DNA from: Palsa-870 sp035937155
GTDB taxonomy: Bacteria; Chloroflexota; Dormibacteria; Dormibacterales; Dormibacteraceae
NCBI GenBank assembly: GCA_035937155.1
Contig: DASYVJ010000109.1
Location: 62,001 to 126,000, forward strand
Direction of reading: 5' to 3'
DNA length: 64,000 nucleotides
The notes beneath the pieces were generated by a model. It was not told the origin of the DNA, did no database searches, and was given only the letters and a program-made list of their open reading frames with translations. Below, in pieces: positions 49,751 through 57,294 of this stretch (positions within the stretch are counted from its first letter, which is position 1; the number at the start of each line of letters is the position of its first letter). A program made the translations under genes and the position numbers.

Positions 49751-50786
49751 GGAGCGGGCTCTCCGCGAGGGGGACCATCCGGCCGCCGACGACTTGCCAA
49801 AGGCTCACCGGCGCATTGATCCGGTCCCCGTGGGGGTCGAACCTGATCCTGCCGCCGACGCCCTCGAGATCAGTCGCTGCGATCGCGTCACGGAGCTCAT
49901 TCCGCATGGTTGCTCCTCGTTCAATAGCCGCCACGATCACGCTTACCGCGTCGTAGCACTCGACGACATAGGAGGGAGTCTCGCCGAACTCGGCGCGACA
50001 ACGATCGACCAGCAGGCGGGACGCGGTCGTCGCCATAGGGTCGGCCCCGGCGTAGGTGTGGATGCTGCCCTCGCCCGCCGGCCCCGCCAGGCGCGGGAGT
50101 GGGTTGTCCGGACCACCTTCGGAGCTGATCACGAGGGTTTTGATGCCGCCCGCGTGAAGCGCCTTCATCAGCTTGCTGCTCTCGATTTCAGTAGCGCCGA
50201 AATCGACCAGGTCGGCCCCGGCGGCTCGCACCGACTCCACAATCTCGGTGAAGTCTTCCTGTCCAACGTGCATGGCGAGCACGTGGGCCGCATGGCCGGA
50301 GAGCGCCTGCCAGCGCGCGGCGAACGCTTGCACCAGCGGGCGACCGTAATCGGTGCCGTCGTGCACCGCGACTGCTTGCGCTGACGGTAGGCGTGAGAAC
50401 GCCAGCTCGGCGGCGACCGAGGCCTGGCGCTCGTTGTCGGCGCACAGCCGGAAGAAGGTCCGCCAGCCCGCGCGGCTCAAGGCGTTGTGCGTCGAGCATT
50501 GGGTGATCTGCGCCAACCCGGCGGCGGCGTAGACGGGGCCGGCGGCGCCGCTCGGGCCGCTGTTCTTGTGGCCGATCACCGCGATCACCGACGGATCGTC
50601 GACCAGTTGGGCCGCAACCCGGGCCGCGACCGCCTCGTCCTCCATGTCATCCACGGCGCGAACCTCAACGTCCAGACCCTTCGCACGAGCATCGGCGACA
50701 GCCATCTCGACAATCCGCAACATGGGCACGCCCACGATCGCCTGCGGGGTGCTCAGCGGCGCAGCGAATCCGATTCGAAAACGCAC
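49740..50786 (-). CDS. Leu/Ile/Val-binding-protein-like sensor without signal peptide
   Basis: 348 residues, type I periplasmic-binding fold (LivK/AmiC family, Peripla_BP_6). It begins directly with the first strand, MRFRIGFAAPLSTPQAIVGVPMLRIVEMAVADA, and continues VIAVIGHKNSGPSGAAGPVYAAAGLAQI, FFRLCADNERQASVAAELAF and YVVECYDAVSVIVAAIERG. No signal peptide or lipobox is present and no LivHMGF transport genes are nearby, so it may be a cytoplasmic ligand sensor like AmiC. GTG 50786 lies inside operator site H. Confidence 0.78.
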   Translation of the reverse strand: MRFRIGFAAPLSTPQAIVGVPMLRIVEMAVADARAKGLDVEVRAVDDMEDEAVAARVAAQLVDDPSVIAVIGHKNSGPSGAAGPVYAAAGLAQITQCSTHNALSRAGWRTFFRLCADNERQASVAAELAFSRLPSAQAVAVHDGTDYGRPLVQAFAARWQALSGHAAHVLAMHVGQEDFTEIVESVRAAGADLVDFGATEIESSKLMKALHAGGIKTLVISSEGGPDNPLPRLAGPAGEGSIHTYAGADPMATTASRLLVDRCRAEFGETPSYVVECYDAVSVIVAAIERGATMRNELRDAIAATDLEGVGGRIRFDPHGDRINAPVSLWQVVGGRMVPLAESPLPTA

Positions 50787-50793
50787 GTTCGTT
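50780..50793. promoter_or_regulatory. Operator-like palindrome, site H, overlapping a start codon
   Basis: AACGCACGTTCGTT, continuing as CGTTCGTTCGT. It overlaps the GTG (50786-50784) of the minus-strand binding-protein gene and lies over the -35 region of the plus-strand MFS gene, whose TTTAAT -10 (50804-50809) is 9 bp before its GTG. Confidence 0.75.
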
Positions 50794-50818
50794 CGTCCAG
50801 TACTTTAATCTCCACTCA

Positions 50819-52048
50819 GTGTCTGGCGTGTCCGCGACTTACCGCCGCCTGTTGCGGCGCGAGGTGGTGGACATATGCGTGCTGATCTTTATCGCCGACG
50901 TCGTCACGGGCGTGCAGACGCCACTGTTTTCTCTGTACACAACGAGCCTTGGGGCCTCCCTGGGACTGCTTGGGCTCATCACGGCGGTCCTCGGCCTCAC
51001 TCGCCTCGTGAGCGCGCTGCCGGTCGGCATGCTTTCGGACCGGCTGGATCGAAAGACGGTGCTGGTCGGCGGGATGATCGCGTTCGCTGTGTCATTCGTC
51101 CTCTACGCCATTGCTCCGAATGCCGGCTGGCTGGTCGCGCCGCGCGTGGTCATGGCGATCGCCATGGTTGCGACGTTCCCGCTGGGCATTGCTTACATCG
51201 GCGACGTTGTCGAAACCCGCGACCGTGGTGCTGCGATCGGCGTGTACACCGCCGCGATGGGGTCGGGGTTTGCGGTCGGGCCGCTGCTCGGAACCTGGGT
51301 CGCTTCCGTCGCCGGATACCCCGCCGCTTACCTCTGCGGAGCGGTGATCGCTGTCCTCGGGGCTGTGTACGCCGCAGTGCGGTTGATCAGGAAGAAGGCC
51401 AAACCGGGCAAAGGGTCGCTGGCCCCGCGCCTGGTCGATCTCCCGGCCTTCTCCGCGCTCGTGCGCCAGCCTGCCATGGTCATGGCCTGCGTCGCCAACA
51501 TCGCCATGACGCTGTCGATGACCGGAGCCATCTTCACGTACTTCCCGGTCTATGCGCGCGGGGTTGGGATCAGCACCGTGACCATCGGCAGCCTCTTCGC
51601 CTGGCGCTCGATCGCATCGGCGGCGGGCCGCGTACCGATGGGGCCGCTGTCTGCCAGGCTGCCTGCGCACTGGACCCTTGCCGGGGTGCTCGTGGTCGAG
51701 GCCGCGATCAACCTGGTGATCTCGCGCACTACATCACCCTCGGTGCTGACGGTGCTTTTGATCCTCGAGGGAATCGGCTTCGGAGTCTTCCTCGTCTCCG
51801 GCCAGATGGCGGTGGCCTCGGCGGCGGGACGCACCAACCGCGGCGCCGCGGTCGGTCTCTTCTGGATGGCGGGCAGCCTGGGCGACCTTTTTGGGCCAAT
51901 CGCGCTCGGCGTGATCGCGCAGGAGATGGGATTGATCGCGGTTTTCCAGACCGTCGCCGTCTCTGTTCTGGTGGGTGCTGTGCTGGTGGCCGGATTCGGC
52001 GCCATCGCCGCGTATCGCTCTGGACGCACCCCCGCGCCCGTAACCTAG
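50819..52048 (+). CDS. Major facilitator superfamily transporter
   Basis: 409 residues, about 12 membrane helices. The loop 2-3 signature GMLSDRLDRKTVLVGGM is the MFS GxxxDRxxRR motif. YTAAMGSGFAVGPLLGTWVAS corresponds to the drug-efflux motif C region. The central RLIRKKAKPGKGS loop is cytoplasmic. GTG 50819 sits 9 bp after a probable -10 box, so the transcript may be nearly leaderless. Its stop codon shares the palindrome CTAG with the stop of the convergent dehydratase gene. Confidence 0.88.
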   Translation: MSGVSATYRRLLRREVVDICVLIFIADVVTGVQTPLFSLYTTSLGASLGLLGLITAVLGLTRLVSALPVGMLSDRLDRKTVLVGGMIAFAVSFVLYAIAPNAGWLVAPRVVMAIAMVATFPLGIAYIGDVVETRDRGAAIGVYTAAMGSGFAVGPLLGTWVASVAGYPAAYLCGAVIAVLGAVYAAVRLIRKKAKPGKGSLAPRLVDLPAFSALVRQPAMVMACVANIAMTLSMTGAIFTYFPVYARGVGISTVTIGSLFAWRSIASAAGRVPMGPLSARLPAHWTLAGVLVVEAAINLVISRTTSPSVLTVLLILEGIGFGVFLVSGQMAVASAAGRTNRGAAVGLFWMAGSLGDLFGPIALGVIAQEMGLIAVFQTVAVSVLVGAVLVAGFGAIAAYRSGRTPAPVT

Positions 52049-53016
52049 GGCACGCCGCCTTCGAGGATTTTCGCCAGCACGGCCGGGTCGATGTTCCCGC
52101 CCGAAACGACGCATACGACGCGCCCCTTTCCCCCGAGCCCCTTGAGGCCGGCCGCGACCGCGGCTCCAGCCGCGCCTTCGCCCACCACCGCCGCGCGTTC
52201 GACGAGCATCCTGATCGCGGCTGCCACCTCCGTGAGGCTCACCACGAGCGAGCCGGCCAGCAGGCGCCGCGCCGGCGGCCACATCTCGACCAGCATGGTG
52301 CGCGCGCCGATCCCGTCCACGAAGGTGGGCGTGCGCGGGCATTCGACCGCGCGGCCGGCCGCGATCGCGGCCGCCAGCGGGGCCGCTGTCTCCACCTCAC
52401 ACCCATAAACCTTGGTCTGAAGTCTCAGGCCGCGAACTGCCGCGGCGATGCCGCAGCTCAACCCGCCGCCTCCAAACGGCACGAGCACGGAGTCGACTTC
52501 TGGCAGGTCTTCCAGGATCTCGAGGCCGATGGTCCCGTTGCCGGCCATCACCCCGAGATCGCTGACCGGGTGAATGAAGTGTGCCGGCTCCAGCGGTGCG
52601 TAGCGATGTGTCGCGAGGATGTCCCACCACTGGTCGTACGGCAGAGACACAGTCTCGGCGCCAAGGCGGCGGATCCCGTCCAGCTTCGTTTGGGGCGCTC
52701 CGTCGGGGCAGACGACCGTGCAACGGGTGCCGCGCCGGCGAGCCGCCCAGGCCAGGCCCTGCGCCATGTTCCCGGCACTGGCCGTGTACACCCCTGCAGC
52801 GAGCTCATCGGGACTCAAGAGGGCCATTGCGTTGTCGGCGCCGCGGAGCTTGAAGGAACGAATCGGCTGAAGGTTTTCGAGCTTGAGGTACAGGTCGCCG
52901 GCCCCGGTTACCTCCATGCGGATCAAGGGCGAGTGGGGCACTGCGCCCTCAATGCGCTTGCGTGCGGCGACCACGTCCTCGAGCGTGATCGAGTCTGGCT
53001 CGCGCACTTCCTTCAT
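52045..53016 (-). CDS. Threonine/serine dehydratase-like PLP enzyme
   Basis: 323 residues, fold type II PLP family. PLP-Lys motif LQPIRSFKLRGADNAM, SAGNMAQGLAWAARRRG, phosphate-binding FGGGGLSCGIAAAV and VVCVVSGGNID. It eliminates water or ammonia from serine- or threonine-like amino acids, or acts as a related racemase or hydroxy-aspartate dehydratase. No ACT regulatory domain is present, so it is of the catabolic type. It overlaps the acyl-CoA ligase gene upstream by 4 bp and ends at the shared CTAG. Confidence 0.88.
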   Translation of the reverse strand: MKEVREPDSITLEDVVAARKRIEGAVPHSPLIRMEVTGAGDLYLKLENLQPIRSFKLRGADNAMALLSPDELAAGVYTASAGNMAQGLAWAARRRGTRCTVVCPDGAPQTKLDGIRRLGAETVSLPYDQWWDILATHRYAPLEPAHFIHPVSDLGVMAGNGTIGLEILEDLPEVDSVLVPFGGGGLSCGIAAAVRGLRLQTKVYGCEVETAAPLAAAIAAGRAVECPRTPTFVDGIGARTMLVEMWPPARRLLAGSLVVSLTEVAAAIRMLVERAAVVGEGAAGAAVAAGLKGLGGKGRVVCVVSGGNIDPAVLAKILEGGVP

Positions 53017-54545
53017 CTGCTTGGCACTACGTCAGGCCACAGTTGCCGCTGCCGCAGCTCGCGCTTCATGATCTTTCCGCTCGGGTTGACAGGAATCTGG
53101 TCGAGAGGGACGAAGAGGATTCGTTTCGGAATCTTGAAGCCCGCGAGGCTTGTCCGGAGGTGGTCCTGCAGCTCACGTTCGCCCGCGTTGAAACCGGGCT
53201 TCAGTGCGACGACTGCGCGCACCTCCTCATCCCACTCGTCGCTTGTCACGCCGAGGACGGCGGCCTCGGCCACCGCGGGATGTGAGTAGAGGGCTTGCTC
53301 GACCTCGGCGGAGTACACGTTCTCCCCGCCACTCTTGATCATGTCTTTCAGGCGGTCGTGGAACATGAAGTAGCCGCCGTGCCGCGATGCCAGGTCGCCT
53401 GTCCGCAGCCAACCGTTCCTAAAGGCCGCCGCGGTCGCATCGGGCCGGTTGAAGTAGCCGAGCATGACATTGGGGCCGCGGACGCAGATCTCTCCAGCGC
53501 TGCCATCTTGGAGCTCGCGACCATCGCCGCCCTGGATCGAAACGTCGTTGAGCAGCATCTCCTGGCCGATCGAGCCGTCCAGGTCGGGGTTAAACATGTC
53601 CTCCGGCCTCAGCCGGGTCACGATCGGTCCGGCCTCGGTCAGCCCGTACTGGTAATAGATCCGCGCGGCGGGCAGGACCTCTCGGACCGCCTCCTTGTCG
53701 GGCATGCGAAAGGTCGCGCCTCCCACATACAGACGCTGAAACGAGTCCATGCGGTGCCTCGTCCACGCTCCGCTGATCAACATTCGCCGCACCATATTCG
53801 GGATGAAGAAGCCATTCGTCACGTGCTCCGTTTCGATCAGATGTCCGGCCTCCTCCTCGTCGAAATGGCGCATGAAGACACTGCATGCGCCGATCACCAG
53901 GTGAGGTAGAAACCAGCACAGCAGTGAGGCCGAGTGGTACATCGGCGCGATCAGAAGCGTGGTGTCGTCGGGGGCCATGTCGGTGTCGACGATCTCGTCG
54001 ATGGCGTTGGCCATGACGTTGCGGTGCGACAGCAGCACGCCCTTAGAGGCGCCCGTCGTCGCGCCGGTGTACAGGATGACCGCCGGCGCCTCGACAGCAA
54101 CCGCGACGTCGGGCGCGGAAGCAGGTCCAAGGAAGCTCTCGTAATCCTTACCTTCGACGATCACCTGACTCACCGCCGCTGCCAGACCACTGCCTACCAC
54201 CGCTTGCACCGACGGCGCGAACTCCTGGTCGGCGAGAACCACCCGCGCCCGGCTGTCATTCAATCCGTGCTCGAGCTCGGATCGGGACCACCGCCAGCTC
54301 AACGGCACGGCGATCGCTCCGGCGGCTATCGCCCCGAGGATCGTCTCGGCGCTGAAGATCCCGTTGCCGCACATGATGGCGACGGTTTCGCCAGGCCGGA
54401 TTCCGACCCTGATCAACCCCTGCGCGACGGACCAGGCCCGCTCGCTAAGCTGTCGGTGCGTCAGCCGTCGGGCGTGGTCGACGACGGCCGGCGCCTGCGG
54501 CCTGCGACTGTGGTTGCGACGCAGGACATCGGGGATCGTGAGCAC
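53013..54545 (-). CDS. Acyl-CoA synthetase (AMP-forming ligase)
   Basis: 510 residues, ANL superfamily. The phosphate loop reads YTGATTGASKGV (Ala and Gly where SGTTG is common), with GWLRTGDLASRHGGYFMFHDRLKDMIKSGGENVYS and the catalytic Lys in NPSGKIMKRELR. GTG 54545 gives a normal N-terminus and lies 8 bp beyond a TATTCT-like -10; the long open frame upstream runs through the operator and antisense to tetR and is rejected. It activates a carboxylate unlike that of the 20258 ligase, judging by low similarity. Confidence 0.9.
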   Translation of the reverse strand: MLTIPDVLRRNHSRRPQAPAVVDHARRLTHRQLSERAWSVAQGLIRVGIRPGETVAIMCGNGIFSAETILGAIAAGAIAVPLSWRWSRSELEHGLNDSRARVVLADQEFAPSVQAVVGSGLAAAVSQVIVEGKDYESFLGPASAPDVAVAVEAPAVILYTGATTGASKGVLLSHRNVMANAIDEIVDTDMAPDDTTLLIAPMYHSASLLCWFLPHLVIGACSVFMRHFDEEEAGHLIETEHVTNGFFIPNMVRRMLISGAWTRHRMDSFQRLYVGGATFRMPDKEAVREVLPAARIYYQYGLTEAGPIVTRLRPEDMFNPDLDGSIGQEMLLNDVSIQGGDGRELQDGSAGEICVRGPNVMLGYFNRPDATAAAFRNGWLRTGDLASRHGGYFMFHDRLKDMIKSGGENVYSAEVEQALYSHPAVAEAAVLGVTSDEWDEEVRAVVALKPGFNAGERELQDHLRTSLAGFKIPKRILFVPLDQIPVNPSGKIMKRELRQRQLWPDVVPSR

Positions 54546-54563
54546 TCGCAGCCAGAATAAACA

Positions 54564-54577
54564 AACTAGCGATCGCT
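54564..54577. promoter_or_regulatory. Operator-like palindrome, site I (tetR promoter region)
   Basis: AACTAGCGATCGCT, which includes the perfect palindrome AGCGATCGCT (54568-54577). It is the most divergent copy but matches site F over AACTAxCGxTCGxTC. It lies between the divergent ligase and tetR genes, 14 bp upstream of the tetR -35 box, as expected for autoregulation. Confidence 0.6.
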
Positions 54578-54591
54578 CACCGAGCAAATAG

Positions 54592-54620
54592 TTGACATGG
54601 GGTGGGATGCCAACTAAGGT
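54592..54620 (+). promoter_or_regulatory. Promoter of the tetR gene
   Basis: TTGACA (54592-54597), 17-bp spacer, TAAGGT (54615-54620): near-consensus housekeeping promoter. The start site would be close to GTG 54628, which opens a 14-residue leader frame ending on the tetR ATG. Confidence 0.72.
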
Positions 54621-54627
54621 CTGCCTC

Positions 54628-54672
54628 GTGCTCGCGCGCGGCGGAAAGATCAAATTCGAGCACCTCCCCTGA
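54628..54672 (+). CDS. Possible leaderless 14-residue leader peptide coupled to tetR
   Basis: GTG 54628 lies 7 bp after the -10 box and encodes VLARGGKIKFEHLP. Its TGA (54670-54672) shares one base with the tetR ATG (TGATG), so ribosomes finishing it could reinitiate on tetR, which has no convincing ribosome-binding site of its own. Too short to judge by composition. Confidence 0.4.
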   Translation: MLARGGKIKFEHLP

Positions 54673-55355
54673 TGGCAGTCACCAGGCGTCGCGGCCGGTC
54701 TGCGGGTGAGAACACCGCAGACGAAATCCGTCAGGTGGCCCTCGACCTTTTCTTCAAACGTGGGTTCCAGGCGACCACCCTCCGGCACATCGCGTCTCGC
54801 GTCGGGATCCAGGTCGGCAGCCTGTACAACCACATCACGTCGAAGGGAGATCTTCTCTTCGACATCATGGAGACGGTCATGCTGGACCTCCTGGAGGACC
54901 AGCGTCAGGTAGCTCAGACGCCCGACGTGGTCGAGCGGATGCGCCTGCTGGTGTACCACCACGTGAAGTTCCACGGCGAGCGTGCTGAGGAGGTCTTCAT
55001 CGGCAACAGCGAGCTCCGAAGCTTGAGCCGCGGCCAGCGGACCCGGATCGTGGGCCTCCGCCACGAATACGAGCAGGTGTTTCAGAACGAGCTCGAGGAC
55101 GGTATCCGCCAGGGCAAGTTTCTTCCGGTAGACGTGCAGATCACGGCTTACGGGATCCTCGCCATGACCACATGGGTATCGGCTTGGTATTCCTCGCGCG
55201 GCCGCCTTTCGCTCGAGGAGATCGCGGAGATCTATACGGCGCTGGTGCTGCGCGGTATCTGGAATCCAGCCGCCGGGCAGCTCGAAACGCACCTGCGGCG
55301 GGTCGGACGAGACAACGCCAAGCGAACGCTGGCGGCAAGCGCGGCGGCGAAATAG
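54672..55355 (+). CDS. TetR family transcriptional regulator, proposed master of the cluster
   Basis: 227 residues. The N-terminal helix-turn-helix is clear: ADEIRQVALDLFFKRGFQATTLRHIASRVGIQVGSLYNHITSKGDLLFDIM (about 17-67). The rest is an all-helical ligand/dimerisation domain (VERMRLLVYHHVKFHGERAEEVFIGNSELRSL), like TetR proteins that sense acyl-CoA thioesters in lipid and sterol catabolism. It is the only TetR gene in the window and nine similar palindromes surround the cluster's genes, so it probably represses the whole set and is released by a CoA intermediate. Confidence 0.9.
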   Translation: MAVTRRRGRSAGENTADEIRQVALDLFFKRGFQATTLRHIASRVGIQVGSLYNHITSKGDLLFDIMETVMLDLLEDQRQVAQTPDVVERMRLLVYHHVKFHGERAEEVFIGNSELRSLSRGQRTRIVGLRHEYEQVFQNELEDGIRQGKFLPVDVQITAYGILAMTTWVSAWYSSRGRLSLEEIAEIYTALVLRGIWNPAAGQLETHLRRVGRDNAKRTLAASAAAK

Positions 55356-55369
55356 CCACAGGTCGGCCG

Positions 55370-56275
55370 GTGCGTTCGGTGAAAGTCGGCGTGACGCTGA
55401 AGATGTACGACTACGCGACCTACTGGCCCAAGACGGTGGCCGAGGTCGCGAGCCAGGCCCGGCTTGCCGAAGAGGTTGGTTTCGACTCCGTCTGGGTGAT
55501 GGACCACGCATTCATCCAGCGGCCGGCCGGCCGGGTGATGGCGCATGAGCCGTTGATCAGCCTCGCGCGGGTCGCCGCCGCCACCAGTGAGATCAAGCTT
55601 GGGACGCTCGTTTTGAATCACGCTTTCCGACACGTCGGGCAGCTCGCCCGGGAAGCGTCTGCACTAGCAGACACGAGCACCGGTCGCTTCGTGCTCGGTC
55701 TGGGTGCGGGATGGCACCGTCCGGAGTTCTATGCCCTCGGCCTGCCTTACGACCATCGGGTGAGCCGGCTGGAAGAGGCGGTCGAGCCACTGCAGCGCCT
55801 GCTCAAAGGTGAGCGCGTGTCGGTGGACGGTCGCTGGCTTCGCATGACCGATGCTTCGATCGCAGTGACTTCACCACCGCCTCCCCTCTGGATCGCGGCG
55901 GAAGGGCCGCGCATGCTGGCGCTGGCCGCCAGGGCCGACGGGTGGAACCACGCGTACTGGGGTGGCGAGGACACGAAGCGGTTCACGTTCGCGCTGAGCG
56001 GGCTGCACCGCCAGCTCGATCACATCGGTCGCGGACGCGACGAGGTCGAGGTGAGCGCGAGCATCGCTTGCGTAATCGGAGGCTGGCATGCGGTGAAAGG
56101 GGGCTTCCGGGAGGACGAGGTCGCGGTCGGCCCGCCGGAAAGGCTCGCCGAGGTGATCCAGGCTTACGCGGAAGCGGGGGCCCAGCAGGTGATCCTTTCC
56201 CTGTCGCCGGATCCGTACGCCGAGATCGAGCCAAAAGCCCTGGAGGAGGCGGCCAGGATCCTGGAGCTCTTGTAG
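55370..56275 (+). CDS. LLM class flavin/F420-dependent oxidoreductase (LLM10)
   Basis: 301 residues. ARLAEEVGFDSVWVMDHAFIQRP, IKLGTLVLNHAFRHVGQLAREASALADTSTGRFVLGLGAGWHRPEFYALG and LWIAAEGPRMLALAARADGWN. Member of the DH-type subgroup with LLM1 and LLM5. The start is GTG 55370, or GTG 55379, which would give the more usual MKVGV beginning. It follows tetR by 14 bp and is probably in its operon. Last gene of the supercluster. Confidence 0.88.
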   Translation: MRSVKVGVTLKMYDYATYWPKTVAEVASQARLAEEVGFDSVWVMDHAFIQRPAGRVMAHEPLISLARVAAATSEIKLGTLVLNHAFRHVGQLAREASALADTSTGRFVLGLGAGWHRPEFYALGLPYDHRVSRLEEAVEPLQRLLKGERVSVDGRWLRMTDASIAVTSPPPPLWIAAEGPRMLALAARADGWNHAYWGGEDTKRFTFALSGLHRQLDHIGRGRDEVEVSASIACVIGGWHAVKGGFREDEVAVGPPERLAEVIQAYAEAGAQQVILSLSPDPYAEIEPKALEEAARILELL

Positions 56276-56431
56276 GCTCCTGAGCTCGGCGCGCGAGAAA
56301 AATTACTGCTTCTGTTACCTGCCATCGGCGATGGTGATCGTGTCGGGCGGGGGGGATGCAGTCGGAAGACCGTCTGTTCCGCCCGACTGTGTCGGAGAGG
56401 TTCGGAAAAGCGAGCCTTTGCTGGTGTCCGG

Positions 56432-57103
56432 TCAGCCGGCGTCCCGGAAAAAGATGAACGGGCTCTGGTAGCTCAGAGTCGCCAGGGCCAGGACGGCTCC
56501 GGCGACCAGGCTGCCGACGACAAGGCCGCGGCGGGTCAGCGCGGCCGGCGGAGCGTCTGATGCGAACTCCTCCCGCGTTGCTTTGGCGGACCTGCTCACG
56601 TACCAAAGAATGTGTATGCCGGCCGCCGGCAACCAGACGATGAAGCTCAGCTTGTGAGCGCCGACCCAGATGCTTCCAAAACGCAGCCCGAACAACCAGA
56701 GCTCCAACCCGGTGACGAAGAGGACCGCTGTCGACAGTACGACCAGAGGGGCGAGCAAGCGCATCGGCCACTGAGGCGGCCCAGCGCGACGATAGCGGGG
56801 ATCGCCCGTGTAGTAGCGCACGAACCGATAGCCGGTGCTCGCGACTTTCAAGACGAGGGGTGGGATCAGGAGAAAGCCGAGCACGAAATGTTGTGGAAGA
56901 AGCTCTCGGACGCTGAGCACCGTGATCCCCATCGCGCCCAGGAGCACCAAGAGCAGCGCGCCCGTCAGGGCCGTCAGCCGCTCATTGGCCGCCACGCCGG
57001 ATTCGCTCGTTTCGTGTGCCCGTTCGTCGCTCTGTTCCAATCTCACCGTCCCAGCGCTGATCGTAGGACCGACCGCTCGCCGATTTGACAACGCAGCGGC
57101 CAT
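56432..57103 (-). CDS. Integral membrane protein resembling cytochrome b561-type proteins
   Basis: About 223 residues with four or five hydrophobic segments (GALLLVLLGAMGITVLSV, HFVLGFLLIPPLVLKV, LLAPLVVLSTAVLFVTGLELW, LSFIVWLPAAGIHILWYV and a last one near the C-terminus). Spaced His residues in or near helices (QHFVLGF, GAHKLSF, AGIHILW) are compatible with b-type heme ligation. ATG 57103 is used. No sure family match; it may be a membrane redox protein. The start lies within a 26-bp inverted repeat. Confidence 0.6.
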   Translation of the reverse strand: MAAALSNRRAVGPTISAGTVRLEQSDERAHETSESGVAANERLTALTGALLLVLLGAMGITVLSVRELLPQHFVLGFLLIPPLVLKVASTGYRFVRYYTGDPRYRRAGPPQWPMRLLAPLVVLSTAVLFVTGLELWLFGLRFGSIWVGAHKLSFIVWLPAAGIHILWYVSRSAKATREEFASDAPPAALTRRGLVVGSLVAGAVLALATLSYQSPFIFFRDAG

Positions 57104-57126
57104 GTGCAACTGTTGGGTTGCACATG
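57101..57126. promoter_or_regulatory. 10-bp perfect inverted repeat at a divergent gene start
   Basis: CATGTGCAAC and GTTGCACATG separated by six bases (TGTTGG). It covers the ATG of the minus-strand membrane gene and lies upstream of the DUF899 gene. It differs from the supercluster palindrome, so it is a candidate operator for a different regulator. Confidence 0.6.
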
Positions 57127-57129
57127 AAT

Positions 57130-57256
57130 GACGCTGTTTTCGGTACGGCATCGCGCCGTCGAGGAAGGGTCGCGAGTACTTCGGCAGCCATTCCATCGGC
57201 TGGGGCGAAGTGTCAACCCTCCTCAAGTTCTACGTCGAGCACGGCCTCAGCTATTA
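57130..57256 (+). pseudogene. Possible gene remnant upstream of DUF899 gene
   Basis: One frame ending at TAG 57254-57256 reads like protein (RKGREYFGSHSIGWG, then TLLKFYVEHGLSY) but has no start codon or ribosome site and an in-frame TGA upstream. It could be the end of a decayed gene or a chance frame; no family was recognised. Confidence 0.25.
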
Positions 57257-57294
57257 GGGAGCGTCACGCGCTCACCACAAAGAAGGAGTTAGGC

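Noticed and set aside
50875..53289. 804-codon plus-strand open frame across the MFS and dehydratase genes
   Set aside because: Composition is Arg/Gly-rich as expected for out-of-frame reading of GC-rich DNA, and real genes with clear motifs occupy the region in other frames.
53013..55511. Very long minus-strand open frame (over 800 codons) covering the acyl-CoA ligase and region antisense to tetR
   Set aside because: Only the part from GTG 54545 resembles a ligase; the upstream portion is antisense to the clear TetR gene and crosses its promoter.
56338..56360. G-rich run (GGGCGGGGGGG) as a G-quadruplex regulatory element
   Set aside because: It does not provide four well-separated G tracts and lies between two convergent gene ends without other support.
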